DNA from: Raphanus sativus
Lineage: Eukaryota > Streptophyta > Magnoliopsida > Brassicales > Brassicaceae
Length of the DNA: 64,000 nucleotides
Direction of reading: 5' to 3'
NCBI RefSeq assembly: GCF_000801105.2
Contig: NC_079515.1
Coordinates: 20,235,407-20,299,406, forward strand
Numbering within the stretch: position 1 is the first letter of the stretch; the number at the start of each line of letters is the position of its first letter. Positions 25,622-39,000 of this stretch are shown here, in pieces. The translations under genes were made by a program, and so were the position numbers. The notes under the pieces were generated by a model. It was not told where the DNA came from and did no database searches. It worked only from the letters and a program-made list of their open reading frames with translations.

Positions 25622-26580
25622 TCTACTATATTGAAATAGAGTCCTAATTTTATCTACCATAAAAAAGTCTATGTTAGACCACTAACTAAAATTTAACAAT
25701 ATATCCTAATTTTATGCATGTATGATATAATATTTTCCTAACAAAAAGCAATATAGATCCAAACAATAATATTTCTGGTAAAAATCTAATCAATTTTTAT
25801 TATGCAATTATTTTTTATATTTTACCATATTTAATTTAGGCCTGATTTTATGTATTTTTGGGTAATAATTTTGAAATTAATTATTATAGCCCAGTTCTTT
25901 TAAAATTTATGATATTAAAATTTTATATAACAAAATAATAATAATTAATTTTCTGAATCATTATACATTTCATTTTATAGTAAAAAGAAAAACACAAAAC
26001 TAAAATATAATACATTAAATAAAAAATATTTTAAAATATGATATTAATTAATTTGATTTAGTACATAAAAAAAATTGGCGGCTTTAGAAATTTTTCAGAT
26101 CCCTAGGTATTAGCTCTGATACCATATAATATTGTGGGTTGAATACTTCATTAGCTAACATGATTACAATATTTATAGTGATTACATTGTTAACCTAACT
26201 CATTCATATTTACTAATATAGTCTTACTAGGCATATGCTCTACAGCCGGATCCCACGGTTAAGTGTCTGCTGCTTAGTACCTGCAAAATCTATAGTATAA
26301 ATTCCCTTAAAATCTTGCAGGACACTACGAGTTGATGATTCGTTAAAAAGCCTGGTGAAATACGAATAACGTATACATAAAACGAACAATTTAAAGTTGG
26401 TTGTCCAAAGTGAAAGCTTTACTATTGTTTAGTTGTATAGTATAGGGGAAAACAAAAAAAAAACTTTGCTTATAAATATGAGAAGCCTTGTGGTGAATTC
26501 AAAGTACATCGAGTCTTATCACTCTCTAACATACATACTTACATACATATACAAACAGAGAGAGAGAAAGCAATCAGAAA
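25622..26580. other. Helitron-like 5' end at 25622, AT-rich spacer, and promoter region of UMAMIT28-like copy 1
   Basis: 25622 starts TCTACTATATTGAAATAGAG directly after the previous element's CTAG. 26115-26127 has ctctgatacca, the complement of a tRNA-Met primer site, with LTR-like sequence after it, possibly a solo remnant. 26430-26580 is the gene's proximal flank: cttataaatatgagaagcc (about 26469) is a plausible TATA region, and the leader contains gagagagagaaag. Confidence 0.4.
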
Positions 26581-27938
26581 ATGAATGTCGTTGAAGGAGA
26601 GAGATCATCAATAAAAGACAAATGGGCTCCGGCAATGGCAGTTGTGGTAGCAAACGTAGTGACGGGTTCAGTGAATGCCGTTGTGAAGAAGGCTCTTGAT
26701 GGTGGTGTTAACCATATGGTCATTGATTGGTGCTTGTCGTCTGGCTATTTCTGCTTTCATTTTGGCTCCTCTCGCTTATTTCTTGGAAAGGTTCGATATT
26801 TGAGGAACCAATAACTTACTTATATGTGATTTAATTAAACTTTTTATTCTAAATCTTATGTTTTATTATTAAAAGGAAAACAAGACCGAAGATGACGTAT
26901 AGGCTATTGATCGATCATTTCATCAGCGGTTTGACTGGGTTTGCCCCTCTTTTTTATTATTTGTTTGTATAGTATATGATTCTCATCATCAAAGCATTCA
27001 TAACTGTAGTCTTTCAAGGGTAAAACAATAATAAAAAGATTTGACCAAAAAACAATAATAAAAAGACAAAAATAGATTAAAATTGTTCTTTATATAAATG
27101 ATTATCACTTGACTAATATAAACATATCATTTTGTAAATAATTCACATGTTCTATTCATATCTGAGAGACTCGTTTGAGTTTTTTGCCGTTGTTGATTGC
27201 TCTTAGATTCTTAGTATTTGTTTTTGCAATTGCAACAAATTATATAGTTGAGCTCTAATTTTTTTTCTTTTTTTATATATTTTTGATAATCCACAGAGCG
27301 AGTTTGGTACAATTTTTTTTTATGCTTGGTCTGTCATACACGTCAGCAACTGCTTCGGGTGCTTTTCTGAGCATGATCCCTGCGATTACCTTCGTTTTAT
27401 CCCTTATTTTAAGCTACTGATGAATCATGAACCATCATTCATTCTAAGTGAGGTTAAATAATAATAAAGTATCATTAACTAAGTCCATAATAATATAATA
27501 TAATCGCGTAAATCAGATAAATGTTCATTTCATCATACAAAAATATTAAAATATCTTTATAAATCATTTTAAAGATTGACATGATTTGACATAAATCATT
27601 TATATCCGATTTCTATATCAAAAAAGTTTTCTTACTATTATTTTATTTCATGAAATCTGTTATTGAGAATAGTTTATCTAATTAGACAAGAAATGGAGTT
27701 TAAATATATATATATATATATAAATTTGATTTACCATACATTTTACAAAATTAAGAATTGATTATTTAAATAGTTTTCCTTTTTTGTTGGCAAATTATTT
27801 TTTTTCATGATCGCGTAACACTAAACGAAATACATGATCTTTCTGAAACAGATAATATATGCAGTTAAAATTAATTAATAAAATTCATTATACAGAAAAT
27901 TATTTAATTTCATGAAAATTATGTGTAAGTGTTATATA

Positions 27939-28095
27939 CAGTGGCCGATGTACGTTACCACCAAATGGCTGACACTTGCCCCATGATATCTAAATTTTAG
28001 CTATTTCTCCTACTAAAAAATATTTTTAAAATTTTTGTTTTAATGTATTATATACGTTAGGCTCCTTTCAAAATTTTATAATACATCCACCACTG
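27939..28095. mobile_element. hAT-type MITE, 157 bp, in intron 3 of UMAMIT28-like copy 1
   Basis: The ends are CAGTGGCCGATGTA and, inverted, CAGTGGTGGATGTA. The 8-bp target duplication gttatata is perfect (27931-27938 and 28096-28103). The interior is AT-rich with no coding. It is absent from the paralogous intron of copy 2. Confidence 0.85.
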
Positions 28096-28692
28096 GTTAT
28101 ATACTTAATTTTCTGAAAACAAACAACAAGAGAATGTTGTAATATCTAATGTTATATAAGAATATAAGAAAACAGCGCATGAATTTGAAGGATATTAAGA
28201 ACCTAACGTATCAAAAAAAAAAAATGCATGGGGATATATCAAATAGACAATTACAGTAAAATAGTTTGTTTTAAATTTTGTGTAAATTTCAGAATGGAAA
28301 GTGTAAGAGATCTAAAGAGCCAAACAGGAATGCTAAAAGTGATGGGAACATTGATATGCGTCAGTGGAGCGTTGTTGTTAACATTTTACAAAGGTCCTCA
28401 GATATCACACTTTCACCCTCACCCAGATGCTCTTCAGAACAACAACCATCAAACCAAGACAAATAATTGGCTTCTTGGATGTCTCTATGCTGTTATAGCA
28501 ACCTCGTTTTTTTCTATGTGGATGCTTTTCCAAGGGACTTTAAACATTAAGTACCTTTGCAAATACACGGGCATTTGTCTCATGTCCGTTTTCGGCCCAT
28601 TCCAATGTGCTCTCTTGAGTCTCTACAAAAGGAGAGATGTCAACGATTGGGTCATTGATGATGGATTCGTCATTTTCGTCATTATATACGTT

Positions 28693-30621
28693 GTAAGTCA
28701 GTTAATAGATACTACTACACTACTACATCAGGTGATTATTCCGTGTTCATGCACAAACATAAATACTTATGAAAAATCAAATTTTAGTTAGTTAATATAT
28801 CATGTGTTAACTTTTATGATAAATTTAAATAACATTACCATTTATATGTATGAAAAATAGAAGTATGTGTTAGATTAAATTATATTGTTAGTTTAATTAA
28901 ATATGTGATTTCAAGTAAAACGGTTTTGATATACTTTTTCTGTGTATTGAGTTATATTTATTTTCAATTAAACTGCAATTTATTTTAATTATAAGTATAG
29001 TGAAACCAGATTATATTTAGTTGTAGTTTGATTCATCCGCTTAATTTGTAAATATATTTTATAACACTTGTATAATTTGATATATTTTACTTATGAAAGA
29101 AGTAGGAAAAAAAACAACGTGTTAATCAAATTAGAATTGTATTAAAATATATAAAAATAATACTGTATAATCCAAGGAAATAAATAATTATAAATATCAT
29201 AACCAATATAATAAAAAATTAAAAGAATCATATAAACGTTTATGTCCAATTGATTATGTAGATATTTAAAACTAAATTTGAGAAAAAATAACTTAAACAT
29301 GATTCAAAAAAGAAAACTCAAATAGTTTTTAATATATATATATTCCTTTTAGTTATTATTAAGATAAAATAAAAGTTATTAATGAAAAAAATAAAATAGA
29401 AATATTGATAATAACAGTTGTATATAAATTTAATTCATTAAATATATTTTGTATTTTACCATTGTGAAAATCAACGTGAGTATGACATGTAAAAAACTGA
29501 TTTTTCAAATAATATTATAGATATTTTTTATTGGGATTTAAACTTAATTTGAATAAACCATTGAGTTAGTCTGCAAAAGCTATAAAATTGTGGAATTTTT
29601 AAATAAATTTCCTTTTGTCTTACAATATTATCTTCTACTATATAATCCTCGAATTTTCTTAAATGAAGTGTATGTTATTTCAATCCCAATTAGCTGGTGC
29701 ACGTAATCCATTTCAAATTTATGTATGTACGATTTGCTTAGCCGCTCATAACAAGAAAAGTTTTCTTAATTGAACGAGGCAACACTAAGTCAGTGATATC
29801 TAGTGTTTTCCCTATAAATTATAATTAACCAAGTGTTTCGATAAGATTCTCTACCTTACTATCCAGTCTATCCAGGTAGTAACTAATAAACTTAAGCAAA
29901 AAAGTACTAATAATATATATTGGACTTTGTTTGTCTTTTCTTAAATTTTAGATTCTAAAAGATGAAAAAGTTCTGTTAAAATATTATGAGCTATGTATTT
30001 TTTTCCAAGTTTTTGGTATATATGCCAAAAGCTAAGCCAAGTCACTTAACATTATTGGTGAAACCCCTTTACAAATATCTCAGGTTGTTTTAATATTAAT
30101 ATTTTACCTAAACTTTTTGTTACAGAAAAAAAGTAATCCTCTAAGAAATAGACGTATGGACTGAGACGGTTTCCATAACTTCTGCTTTTATCAGTATGAC
30201 CCCACATACCCGGGTTCAAAACCAATGAATGACATCTTAAATTGTTTTTGATCCTGGGTTCGCCGTTGGATGTTCTTAGCACTCGACATTTACAATTATG
30301 TTTTGAACCACTTTATTTTTTTAACAAAAGCTTATGTTTCTTGGTTATCATTTAGTTTTGCTCGATTGATTACTTCTTATGTTTGAATTATGATGAGAAT
30401 AGTGTTAACATACGTTTTTTCGTCAACGTGTGTTAACATTATAACATACATAAAAGAAGTAATGCCGTTCTATTTGAAACTTGTCTAAAATTTAGAGAGA
30501 AAAAAAAGAAATGCATATTTACGAAAACGAAGGAATACTGATCTTTTTTTCTGAAAATTGACTAGGATTTGGATTAAAATATTTAAATACGGTTATGATT
30601 ATTTAAAATGTATAAATATAG
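28693..30621 (+). other. Intron 4 of UMAMIT28-like copy 1 (1.9 kb, AT-rich)
   Basis: GT-AG intron, about four times longer than the matching intron of copy 2 (54785-55247). No terminal repeats or domains were recognised. A slightly GC-richer patch at 30160-30290 has no meaningful frame. Confidence 0.5.
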
Positions 30622-31039
30622 GGAATAGTGGGGCAAGCAATGTCGACAGTAGCAACAACATGGTCGATAAAGAAACTAGGAGCCGTTTTCGCGTCAACAT
30701 TTAGTCCCATGATGCTCATCTCAGCTACTTTATTCGATTTCCTCATCCTACACACTCCTTTGTACCTCGGCAGGTAATTTCATTTTTACCTCGTTTTATA
30801 TATGTGAATGTAGGTCCATGCTCATATATATAACTCTAATAGTTACATTTTGCCTTTCTAACTTCGATTGCAGTATAATTGGATCCGTGGTAGTAGTAAC
30901 GGGTCTCTACGTGTACTTGTGGGGTAAGAACAAAGAAATGAAAGCAGCAGCAACGATGTGTCCTCCGATCCAAAACGAAGATAAAGACAATACTAATGAC
31001 TACAGCACTAACAATAACGACTCTAGGTTATCCGTTTAA

Positions 31040-31236
31040 TATGGTTTGAATGAAGAGTATTGAGATGCAATATAGTAGCTCCGTTTATTCTCGTTATACT
31101 ATGTTTGTAATGTTTCAGATTAATGTGACAAAATTGTATTATACGCTATGAGCATCTCAATATTTTTAAATTTTGTTCAGTGCAAATTGTTAATTTTATA
31201 TATCCACTGACTAAATATTTGGATTGTTGAAAGTTA
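31040..31236. other. 3' flank of UMAMIT28-like copy 1
   Basis: Downstream of the TAA at 31037-31039. It is AT-rich and probably contains the 3' UTR. No polyadenylation signal can be assigned with confidence. Confidence 0.35.
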
Positions 31237-31604
31237 GAGGGTTTATTGAATCTAAAGTCCGAGGTGATTTGATTTTTAGTGAGATTTTAAGTGATTTTAA
31301 TTAATTACAGAGTTTAAGGTGGTTTTTATTAAATCACTCTAAAATATCATCTAAAATCATATGATTGAATTTATTTTCAAAAAAAATTAAAAAAACTCTA
31401 TCCAAACACTCTAGAATCATTCGAGAACTTTAAAACTCCATAAGTTAAAATATGTTCAATAATAGTGAATTTCAAAATATTTATAAAATATCAAATTCAA
31501 TAACAATAGATTTTAAATGAGTTTTTAAAACTCATGTTTGAATAACAATTGATTTTGTCATTTTAATACAAATCACCTAAAACTGCCAGATGAATACACT
31601 CTCA
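31237..31604. mobile_element. PIF/Harbinger-like MITE, 368 bp (candidate)
   Basis: Left end GAGGGTTTATTGAATC, right end inverted TGAGAGTGTATTCATC. Similarity continues inward to aggtgattt on both sides. The flanks carry TTA on both sides (31234-31236 and 31605-31607), the target duplication of Tourist/Harbinger elements. Confidence 0.6.
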
Positions 31605-32143
31605 TTAATGTATATTTGATATTTGATTCAAATATATAAAAAGTTTCATAAATCTCCAACTTAAAATCAATTAGTAATAAATGTATATTGATCCTTTTCT
31701 ATATATTACTACATGCCACATATTATTTTAGATTGAGATACTTAACATATTTACCAAACATGCACGGCCAATGGTAAATACTTCGTTTATTTGTATATTG
31801 ATTTTTCTCAGCATCACTTTGAAATATTTTTTTGAGTGGGGCTATAACATAATTGTTAATTTAAATAATATTTATATGGTATTCTTTTATGTAAGTGAAC
31901 TCGTGGTGGGGGGGGGGGGGGGGGGGGGGGGTATGGAAGAGCAAACCGTATCTAATGAGTGATTTTCCCCAACTATTCCCCAAATCCAATCATGTATTAT
32001 ATACAGAACAATATACCAATTTTATTGGGATCACACGAGTCCATTATTCTTTAGTAATCACCCTTGTTTATCAATGAGATAGCAATTGCATCAGCCGTTG
32101 TAATAAAGCACTGACAGTTTTTTCAGTCTACAACTTTTCCAGC
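31605..32143. other. Spacer with a 24-base G run
   Basis: AT-rich, with an unbroken run of 24 G at 31908-31931. No gene. The run makes spurious Gly-rich frames. Confidence 0.7.
31908..31931 (+). repeat. Run of 24 G
   Basis: Uninterrupted guanine homopolymer in otherwise AT-rich DNA, able to form a G-quadruplex. The exact length is unreliable in any sequencing chemistry. Confidence 0.9.
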
Positions 32144-32385
32144 TTTTTGTTGATTAATATAATTTTACATTCCAACAAATATAAAATGAAATAATAAAGC
32201 ACTGAAAGTAGGTACATTTTGTTTAGAGTCGCTGAAAATTTCAAATAAAACGACGAGTTCATAAAGTAAGGAGATCTAATGGTGTCATCAATTTATTTTT
32301 CAAAATGATGTAAATTTAAAATGAATTTGAATTTTACTCCAATGGTTGTTCTCATTTTTCCTCAAAATAAAACATTTCAAGTATA

Positions 32386-34754
32386 TGCCCACTGACCTAA
32401 ACCATGATTAATAACATTATTAAACCACCTCAATTTAATTGATTTATTTAACCATTCATTACCTCTTCCCTTAACCAATCATAATTCTTTTTAAAATTTG
32501 GAAATACACCAGAGATCCAATATATCCTTCTTTTCGTGTATTACTCTATTGTACTCATTTATGGCAAACTTAAACTATAAATTTAGTCAAAAGAAATTTA
32601 ACATAAATGATCATGTCTCATTATATGCGTAGAAAGAATTTCCTCAAGTTTGCATAAGTCTTTGCATATTTCTTCAGATTAGATGATAATATAAAACTAT
32701 CAAAGAACTCTTTACCATGTTAAAAATCTCTTTTTATGTATATCACTAAATAAAATGCTATGTCCGTTTGTATAGATTTCAAATCTTGAATATGAATCCA
32801 CTTTCTGTGAAAAAAATCATGCCAAACTATATACTGAAACCATAGTTTGTATAACCACAATTATTATATTAATAATATTAACAAAATATAACTAATAAAG
32901 CTATATTATTAAAGTTAGAAGTACACAATTGGATTGTTTGGAAATAAGGATAGTAAAATAAATGAGATATGTTTGGAAACATGGATAGTAGAGATGTATA
33001 TTTTTTTTTATTTACATATTTAGCCGTTGTATTTTTATAAATTATAACAAATGAGAATTGTTTAGAAACATGAATAACATATTTAATACTCTTTTTATTT
33101 AAACATTTAACCATTTTTTTTACAATAAATTAAAAACCTTCTTTCTATATTTCTTTTTATTTACAATTATGTCACTATATTTACAATTCTTTTTATCTAC
33201 AATTTTTTATGTTGAAAATAAAATCACAAACTGAAATATAAATAGTAGATCATATAAAACAATTTTTAAAAACAGTATTATTACATTATTTAGTTTAGTC
33301 AAATATAAAAAATTTCAAGAGTTCAATTTTCAAAAACAATAACATAAAATTAATAATAATTCGTAGAAAACTAATGTAAAAATTAATTTTGAAACATGGA
33401 TAAAAGTATGTCAAGAAAAAAAAAGTAATGGCTTATGTTATTAATAAAAATTAGAAATCCATTATAACAGTTTTAAAATATACAAAATGGACTAATCTAA
33501 TTACCTATAAACATTGTTTTGTCAAAAATAATCATAAAATAAAATTTATATTTTATTATACATATTTCAAATCAAAATAATAATTTAAAATTGATTTATA
33601 TCAAAAATTTATTTAAAATAATGCATGTATTCAAAAATTTATTTTACTAAAATATTTGTCAATAAACATTATTAAAAATGTTTTCAATATATAAGAAAAA
33701 TACAACAAAAAATATTAATTTCATATACCAACTTAAATTATGGTTTTTATATTCACATTAAACTTTAAGAATATTATATATATGATTATTTATAAGATGG
33801 TACATATAAAATACTATTAATTATATGATTATTATATATGATGGACCAATACAATTAATTATATGATGACATATTTATATGATACATAATAGTGACTAGG
33901 GTTGGACATTCAGGTATCCATTCCGGTTCGTTTTAGATTTTTTTGGGTTTCGGGTTTCCGAGATCAAAGATTTGAGTCACATTCATATATTTCTAATTTT
34001 TAGTTCGAATTATGACTAGGACTGGGCGTTCAGGTGTCCATTCGGGTTCGTTTCGGATCTGTTTGAGGTTTAAGTTTTCGGGTCAAAGATTTCAACCTCA
34101 TTAGATAATTAAAAATTTCAGTTCAAATTATATTCGGATCTTTGCGGGTTCAGTTCGGATTCGGATAACCCATTTAAATAATTTTAAAATTCATTATATA
34201 TTTTGAATTTTTAAAATCTATAAATATAATAATATATTTTATATAAATCTAAATAACATATGTCAGAATACCTAAACTTAACATATAAATTGGTTTGGTT
34301 TAAATTTTGGATCAAAATCAATAATTATTTTAAATATTTTTGGTGTTTGAGTGTACTTCTACTATGTTAGATATTTATATTTGACTATTTTATATATTTT
34401 CAAGTATTTAAACCAACCTAAAAGTATCATATATATTCTGGATGTTTTTATATACATTAAAACTAAAATAATTAATATATATATAAGTATCTAAATCTTT
34501 TTCGGATACATTTTGATATCCACAATACTTCGGTTCGAATTAGTTATGGTTTCGGCTGTCTAAATATCAAAATTTTGAATAATTTGGATATTAAATATCA
34601 ATTTTGGTTCGTGTTTGGTATTACTCTTTCGGATGGTAATCGGTTCGGTTCTTCATATTTAAAATTTTTATCCATCTTTGATATTGACATGAATAATAAA
34701 TAGCAATACATTTTTGAAATATACACCCGCACGGGCGTGCGGGTCAAAATCTAG
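32386..34754 (+). mobile_element. Helitron, 2369 bp, defined by the empty site in copy 2
   Basis: Copy 2 reads caagcata|ttctcttatt, while copy 1 reads caagtata, then 2369 bp, then ttctcttatt, so the insertion fell between A and T without duplication. The right end has a perfect 8-bp hairpin ACCCGCACgggcGTGCGGGT then caaaatCTAG|T, a canonical Helitron 3' end. The left end starts TGCCCACTGACC rather than TC. The interior is AT-rich with two GGGTTCGG-type repeat starts (33898, 34018) and no protein domain. Confidence 0.8.
33890..34690. repeat. GGGTTCGG-type repeat, partly doubled, inside the Helitron
   Basis: gactagggttggacattcag (33894) and gactaggactgggcgttcag (34014) are two successive starts of the same repeat type as the MULE-like MITE at 42985-43697. 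Both run into words such as ttcgggttcg and tcggatt. A matching inverted right end was not found. Confidence 0.5.
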
Positions 34755-36062
34755 TTCTCTTATTAATACTTATTACTAATTCTAATAATGCTATGTACTA
34801 TATAAACTTACAAATTTTACTCAACTATTTAATTTTTATTTTAACTAAATCTTTGTTTTATACATAAGTTTAGTTTCTAAAAGAATTAAAATTATGTATA
34901 TGATCTTATAATTGTATTAGTGAAAATATTATTATTTTAATAGAGTATGAAATACAGATATTTATTTTTTTGATTTAAACAAAATTATATAAAAAATTAA
35001 GGATCAATTTATATATAAAATTTTCAATAGTAAAAATGAGGATGCGACTAGTGTTACCTCAAATTTGAGAAGATATTATTTATATTTTCATGTTTTCCTT
35101 CAAAATGATATACTATTATAAAAAGTTTTTCTTCAAAATAATGCATTATTGAAATTGTATAAACCACGGAAAAGACCAGGGGACCACTGAGATGGGAAAA
35201 CGACTACTTTATATTCAATATATTGCGATATATTCAATTTATACCCAATTTATATGACTGTACAAAATATAGATATACTTTTTAAAAAATTTAATAACAA
35301 ACATATTTCTTACTTTCTACCGAAAACATACACCAGTTACCACATCAGCTACCACATCATCTAGATTGTTGATGTAGATGTTACGTCAATTAATTTTGCT
35401 CACGAGGATGCTACATGTACAATAATTTTAAAAATAAAATAAATTAAAATATTTGTTTTAGATAATAAATTTATAAAAATGTAAACATTTATAAAATTTT
35501 ATTATTTAATAAAATTAACAAAACTTAATTAAATAATGAAATTTTAATCTGATATATATATATATATATTTGTTATAATGTTTCGATCCTATGAGTCGTT
35601 CTTATGTTAATTTTGGTTATGTGTTTTAATAAAAAAATTAGATTGGTTGTGTAATCATGCAAATAATTTTGTTTTAAGAGATTGAGAATTTATGATATTT
35701 TGATCTAAATTCTTTAAATATAAAGAACATAACCAAGATTAATCGACAGTAACACGACTGCAACACCAGCATTAAATTTGAATCATTACAACACAAATGT
35801 AATAAATCATAATTTTTTTTTTAACCTTTTCTTGCATTAATTTAAAAAGAGTAGCAAAAGTGGCTGGGCTAACTTTAATACATTAGAGCCTACTATTAAC
35901 TAAAAAGAAACTCATTAGAACTCATATCCTTTTTAGAGAGCCCCCAGGCCCAACCCATTGAGAAAGAAACCAAATCAGTCAAACAGACAAAATGTCGAAA
36001 CCAGACGAGATAGAAGAGAGAGAACTAGAAGGAGCCCTAGTTAGGATCCGACCATAAGATCA

Positions 36063-39000
36063 TCAGGAAGGGAATAGAGAGAACCAAGCTTGGAGAAGAT
36101 CACTCGCGAGGGCGTTTTGCTGGGGCCGAAAGGAAGCAATTTTGTTTTTGATTGTGGAGTTGATTTTCCTGATCAGAAGCCTCGGTGGTCTATTGGAGCC
36201 CCGATGGAGATGCTCATTGCGCTCCCACCATATTGTGTAGATCGTTGCCTGCCAGGTGATGATGGCGAGGTATTTAATGTTCCTGCTCGTAGCGAAAGAC
36301 ATGAGAGAGTGAGCGACATCGTTCCAGGAGGAGGAGGCAGCGACAGCGCCGAGTTTCGAGGAGAAGTGATTCCAGATCGCAGAGGAGACAGGGCAGTTGA
36401 ATAGTAGGTGATCGCGCGATTCCTTTTCTTGCATGCATAGAAGACACTGTGGGTCGGTTTGAAGACCCCACGATAGTAGTCGATCTCTTGTTGGGCTCCG
36501 ATTCAGTAACATCAACCAGGAGAGAGATTGATGCTTCGGTATTCCTCGCTTTATCCAAATGATTGGATGCCACGGCACATCTTGGCCTGGGGGGAGGAGG
36601 AGTGGTAAACTTCAGATGTTGACAAAGAGCTTTGCAACCGATCATTCATTTTCAAGAGTGGAGAGCTCGGTGTATCAGTGAGGGTGATCGTGGTTAGATA
36701 GATGAGGAGCTCTTCCATTTCAGTGATCTTGCTGACTGGATTTGCCATCCTCCATCGCTTCAGACTTCTGCAACAGTGGCGTTGAGATGGATTTCGGTTT
36801 GACGCGGAGCATTACATCCAACGAAGTTTATTAGTTTCCCAAACTTTGTCCAAGGGTCCTTCCAAAAGCTGATGTCTGTGTCATCTCCTGGATCATATTG
36901 GAACCACTGGATGGCTGTCTCCCTCTCTTGAAGTATCTGCTTAAAAATCCAAGTATGATTCTGCCTCGATCTCATATGCCAGAAACTGTCATCTTTAATA
37001 ACATTGTCTCGAATCCATGGCCCATATTGAGTATGCTCTGAATAACATGATCCATAGCAGTTTGATCGTGCAAGCTCTGTTCCAGAGCTCCAGGTTCCGT
37101 AGGCCTAAGCCCCCTTTCTGTTTCGGCAAAGTGACAGTGTCCCAGGCAACTCGAGCCGTGTATCGTCCTTCTAGCGTGCCTTTCCAAAAGAAGGCATTAC
37201 ACATCTTGTCCACCTCTCGAATGCACTCCTTAGGTAAGACAAAAGCACCACACCAGAAGTTAGTTATTCCCGCTATGACCGTGGATATCAAGACTTGTCT
37301 TCCTGCAAAAGATAGATATTTTGAGGTCCATGCACTGATTTTTGATCGTATTTGTTGCAGCATTGGCTCGCAGCTAGACATGGAGAGTTTCCTTGAGTTG
37401 AGCGGGAGGCCAAGATAACGAATTGGCAGGGAACCTTGAGGGATACCAGAGGTTGCCGTGATCGTCTCTGCTTCCTCCTCAGTCAGCCCACTTGAGAAAA
37501 TTGACGATTTGTGCACACTTATGGAGAGGCCAGAGAGGGCTTCGAAATCTTGGAGGACTTGGAGCACCCCCTGAACCGAGAGCAGAGATCCATCTGTGAA
37601 GATGAGAAGATCATCTGCAAAACATAAGTGGATAAGATTTGATTCCTGACAGTTAGGATGGTATCCTATTAATCCTGATTCCGCAGCATCATTTAGTTTT
37701 TGAGAAAGCATGTTTATGACTATGCCAAACAGATAATGAGAGAGAGGATCCTCCTGCCGGAGTCCCCTTGTGCCGTTAAAATAACCATGGAGTCTCCCAT
37801 TGATTCCCACAGAGAAGGTCGGAGAGGAGTAGCAAGCGGAGAGCCACTGGATATACTTGGTTGGTAGATCGAGAGCTATGAGGCAAGCCAGGAGATAATA
37901 CCATCTAACCGAGTCAAACGCTTTTGCTTTATCTATCTTGAGGGTAAGCTTCTTCTGGCCTCTTTGGTGATGGTAACCCGATACAATTTCAACAGATAAG
38001 AGACAATTTTCAACGAGTAACCGATCTCGAATGAAAGCAGTTTGGTTAGGAAGGATGATAGCAGGTAGGAGGGGTTTAAGTCTTGAGACTAGGAGTTTGG
38101 AAATCACTTTGTATAGGGTGTTGTAGCAAGAAATAGGCCTATAGTCTTTTATGGTAGAAGCTCCAGGGAATTTAGGGATTAGGGTGAGGATGGTTGAGTT
38201 TGTAGCTTTGGGGAGGGATGAGGTTTGGAAGAATAGGGTTATGGCGTTAATCACTTCGGGACCGAGAATATTCCGTGTTGCTTTATAGAAACCTGAAGTG
38301 AAGCCGTCTGGTCCCGGGCTCTTGTTTTGATTTAGCTTAAACATAACCGCCGTGATGTCTTCTGGCGTAGGAATGTTTGAGAGCAGAGCAGCTTGAGCAG
38401 GGGAGCAAGAGAACCTATCAGAGCGGATCATGAGGGACACTTGATGAATCATGACCATCGTCGTTTGCGGAGTTTGCGATCCTAGGATGCTCTGGAAGTG
38501 GGCTACTGCAAGATTGCCAATGTCTTCAGGGGAGGTAGCCTCAAAACCGTTTAACCCAATCAGTATGGTAATTGAATTGAAAGCTTTGCGGGCTTTTGCT
38601 ACTTTATGAAAGTAACTGGTGTTGAGGTCGCCTGCCTTGAGCCAGTTTATGCGGGATAGCTGTTTGAAATATTCCTCATCCACTCTTTTTAACAGGTTTA
38701 GCTTAGTAAGGATCTCCTTTTCAACTTCGAAATTGATGGTAGTTGGCTGCCGAAGTGATAGAACCTGCGCATCATGAAATAAAACGTTAGTCTCACTCAC
38801 TTTCTTTTGAATATTAAAAAAAATCTCTCTGATTAGTGTTTGAAGTTCTCTCTTTAGCTCTTTTTGCTTAACACTCAGCAAATGAAGTGAGTGAATCTCG
38901 TTTTCTGTGCAAATCCAGGCTTCTGTTACCAAGGCTAGGAAATCAGGATGGGAGGTTAGGTAATTGAAGAATTTGAATGGCTTAGTTCCAGCTAAGGGGC

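Larger units (their letters stand above)
26581..31039 (+). pseudogene. UMAMIT28: WAT1-related / UMAMIT (EamA) transporter, copy 1, broken
   Basis: Six exons: 26581-26790, 26876-26938, 27297-27413, 28293-28692, 30622-30773 and 30874-31039. It is paralogous, exon for exon, to the intact gene at 53214-55696 (exon sizes equal or within a few codons). The family comprises plasma-membrane or tonoplast drug/metabolite-type transporters with ten helices in two EamA repeats; At1g01070 (UMAMIT28) is an amino-acid exporter. Two lesions: a 4-bp tandem duplication attgattg at 26722-26729 shifts the frame after VNHMVI, and the exon-3 donor reads AG|CT instead of AG|GT (27414). Exons 4-6 are open. Intron 3 carries a small hAT MITE and intron 4 is about 1.9 kb. 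A truncated or mis-spliced product is possible, but a full transporter is not. Confidence 0.85.

Noticed and set aside
26110..26230. LTR-like sequence next to ctctgatacca
   Set aside because: The primer-site complement is present, but the adjoining sequence lacks TG...CA ends and a partner, so it is not called as an element.
31771..32077. Gly-rich small frames
   Set aside because: They arise from the 24-base G run.
36090..37418. Plus-strand frames of 104 and 133 codons
   Set aside because: They are antisense to LINE ORF2 and have no motifs.
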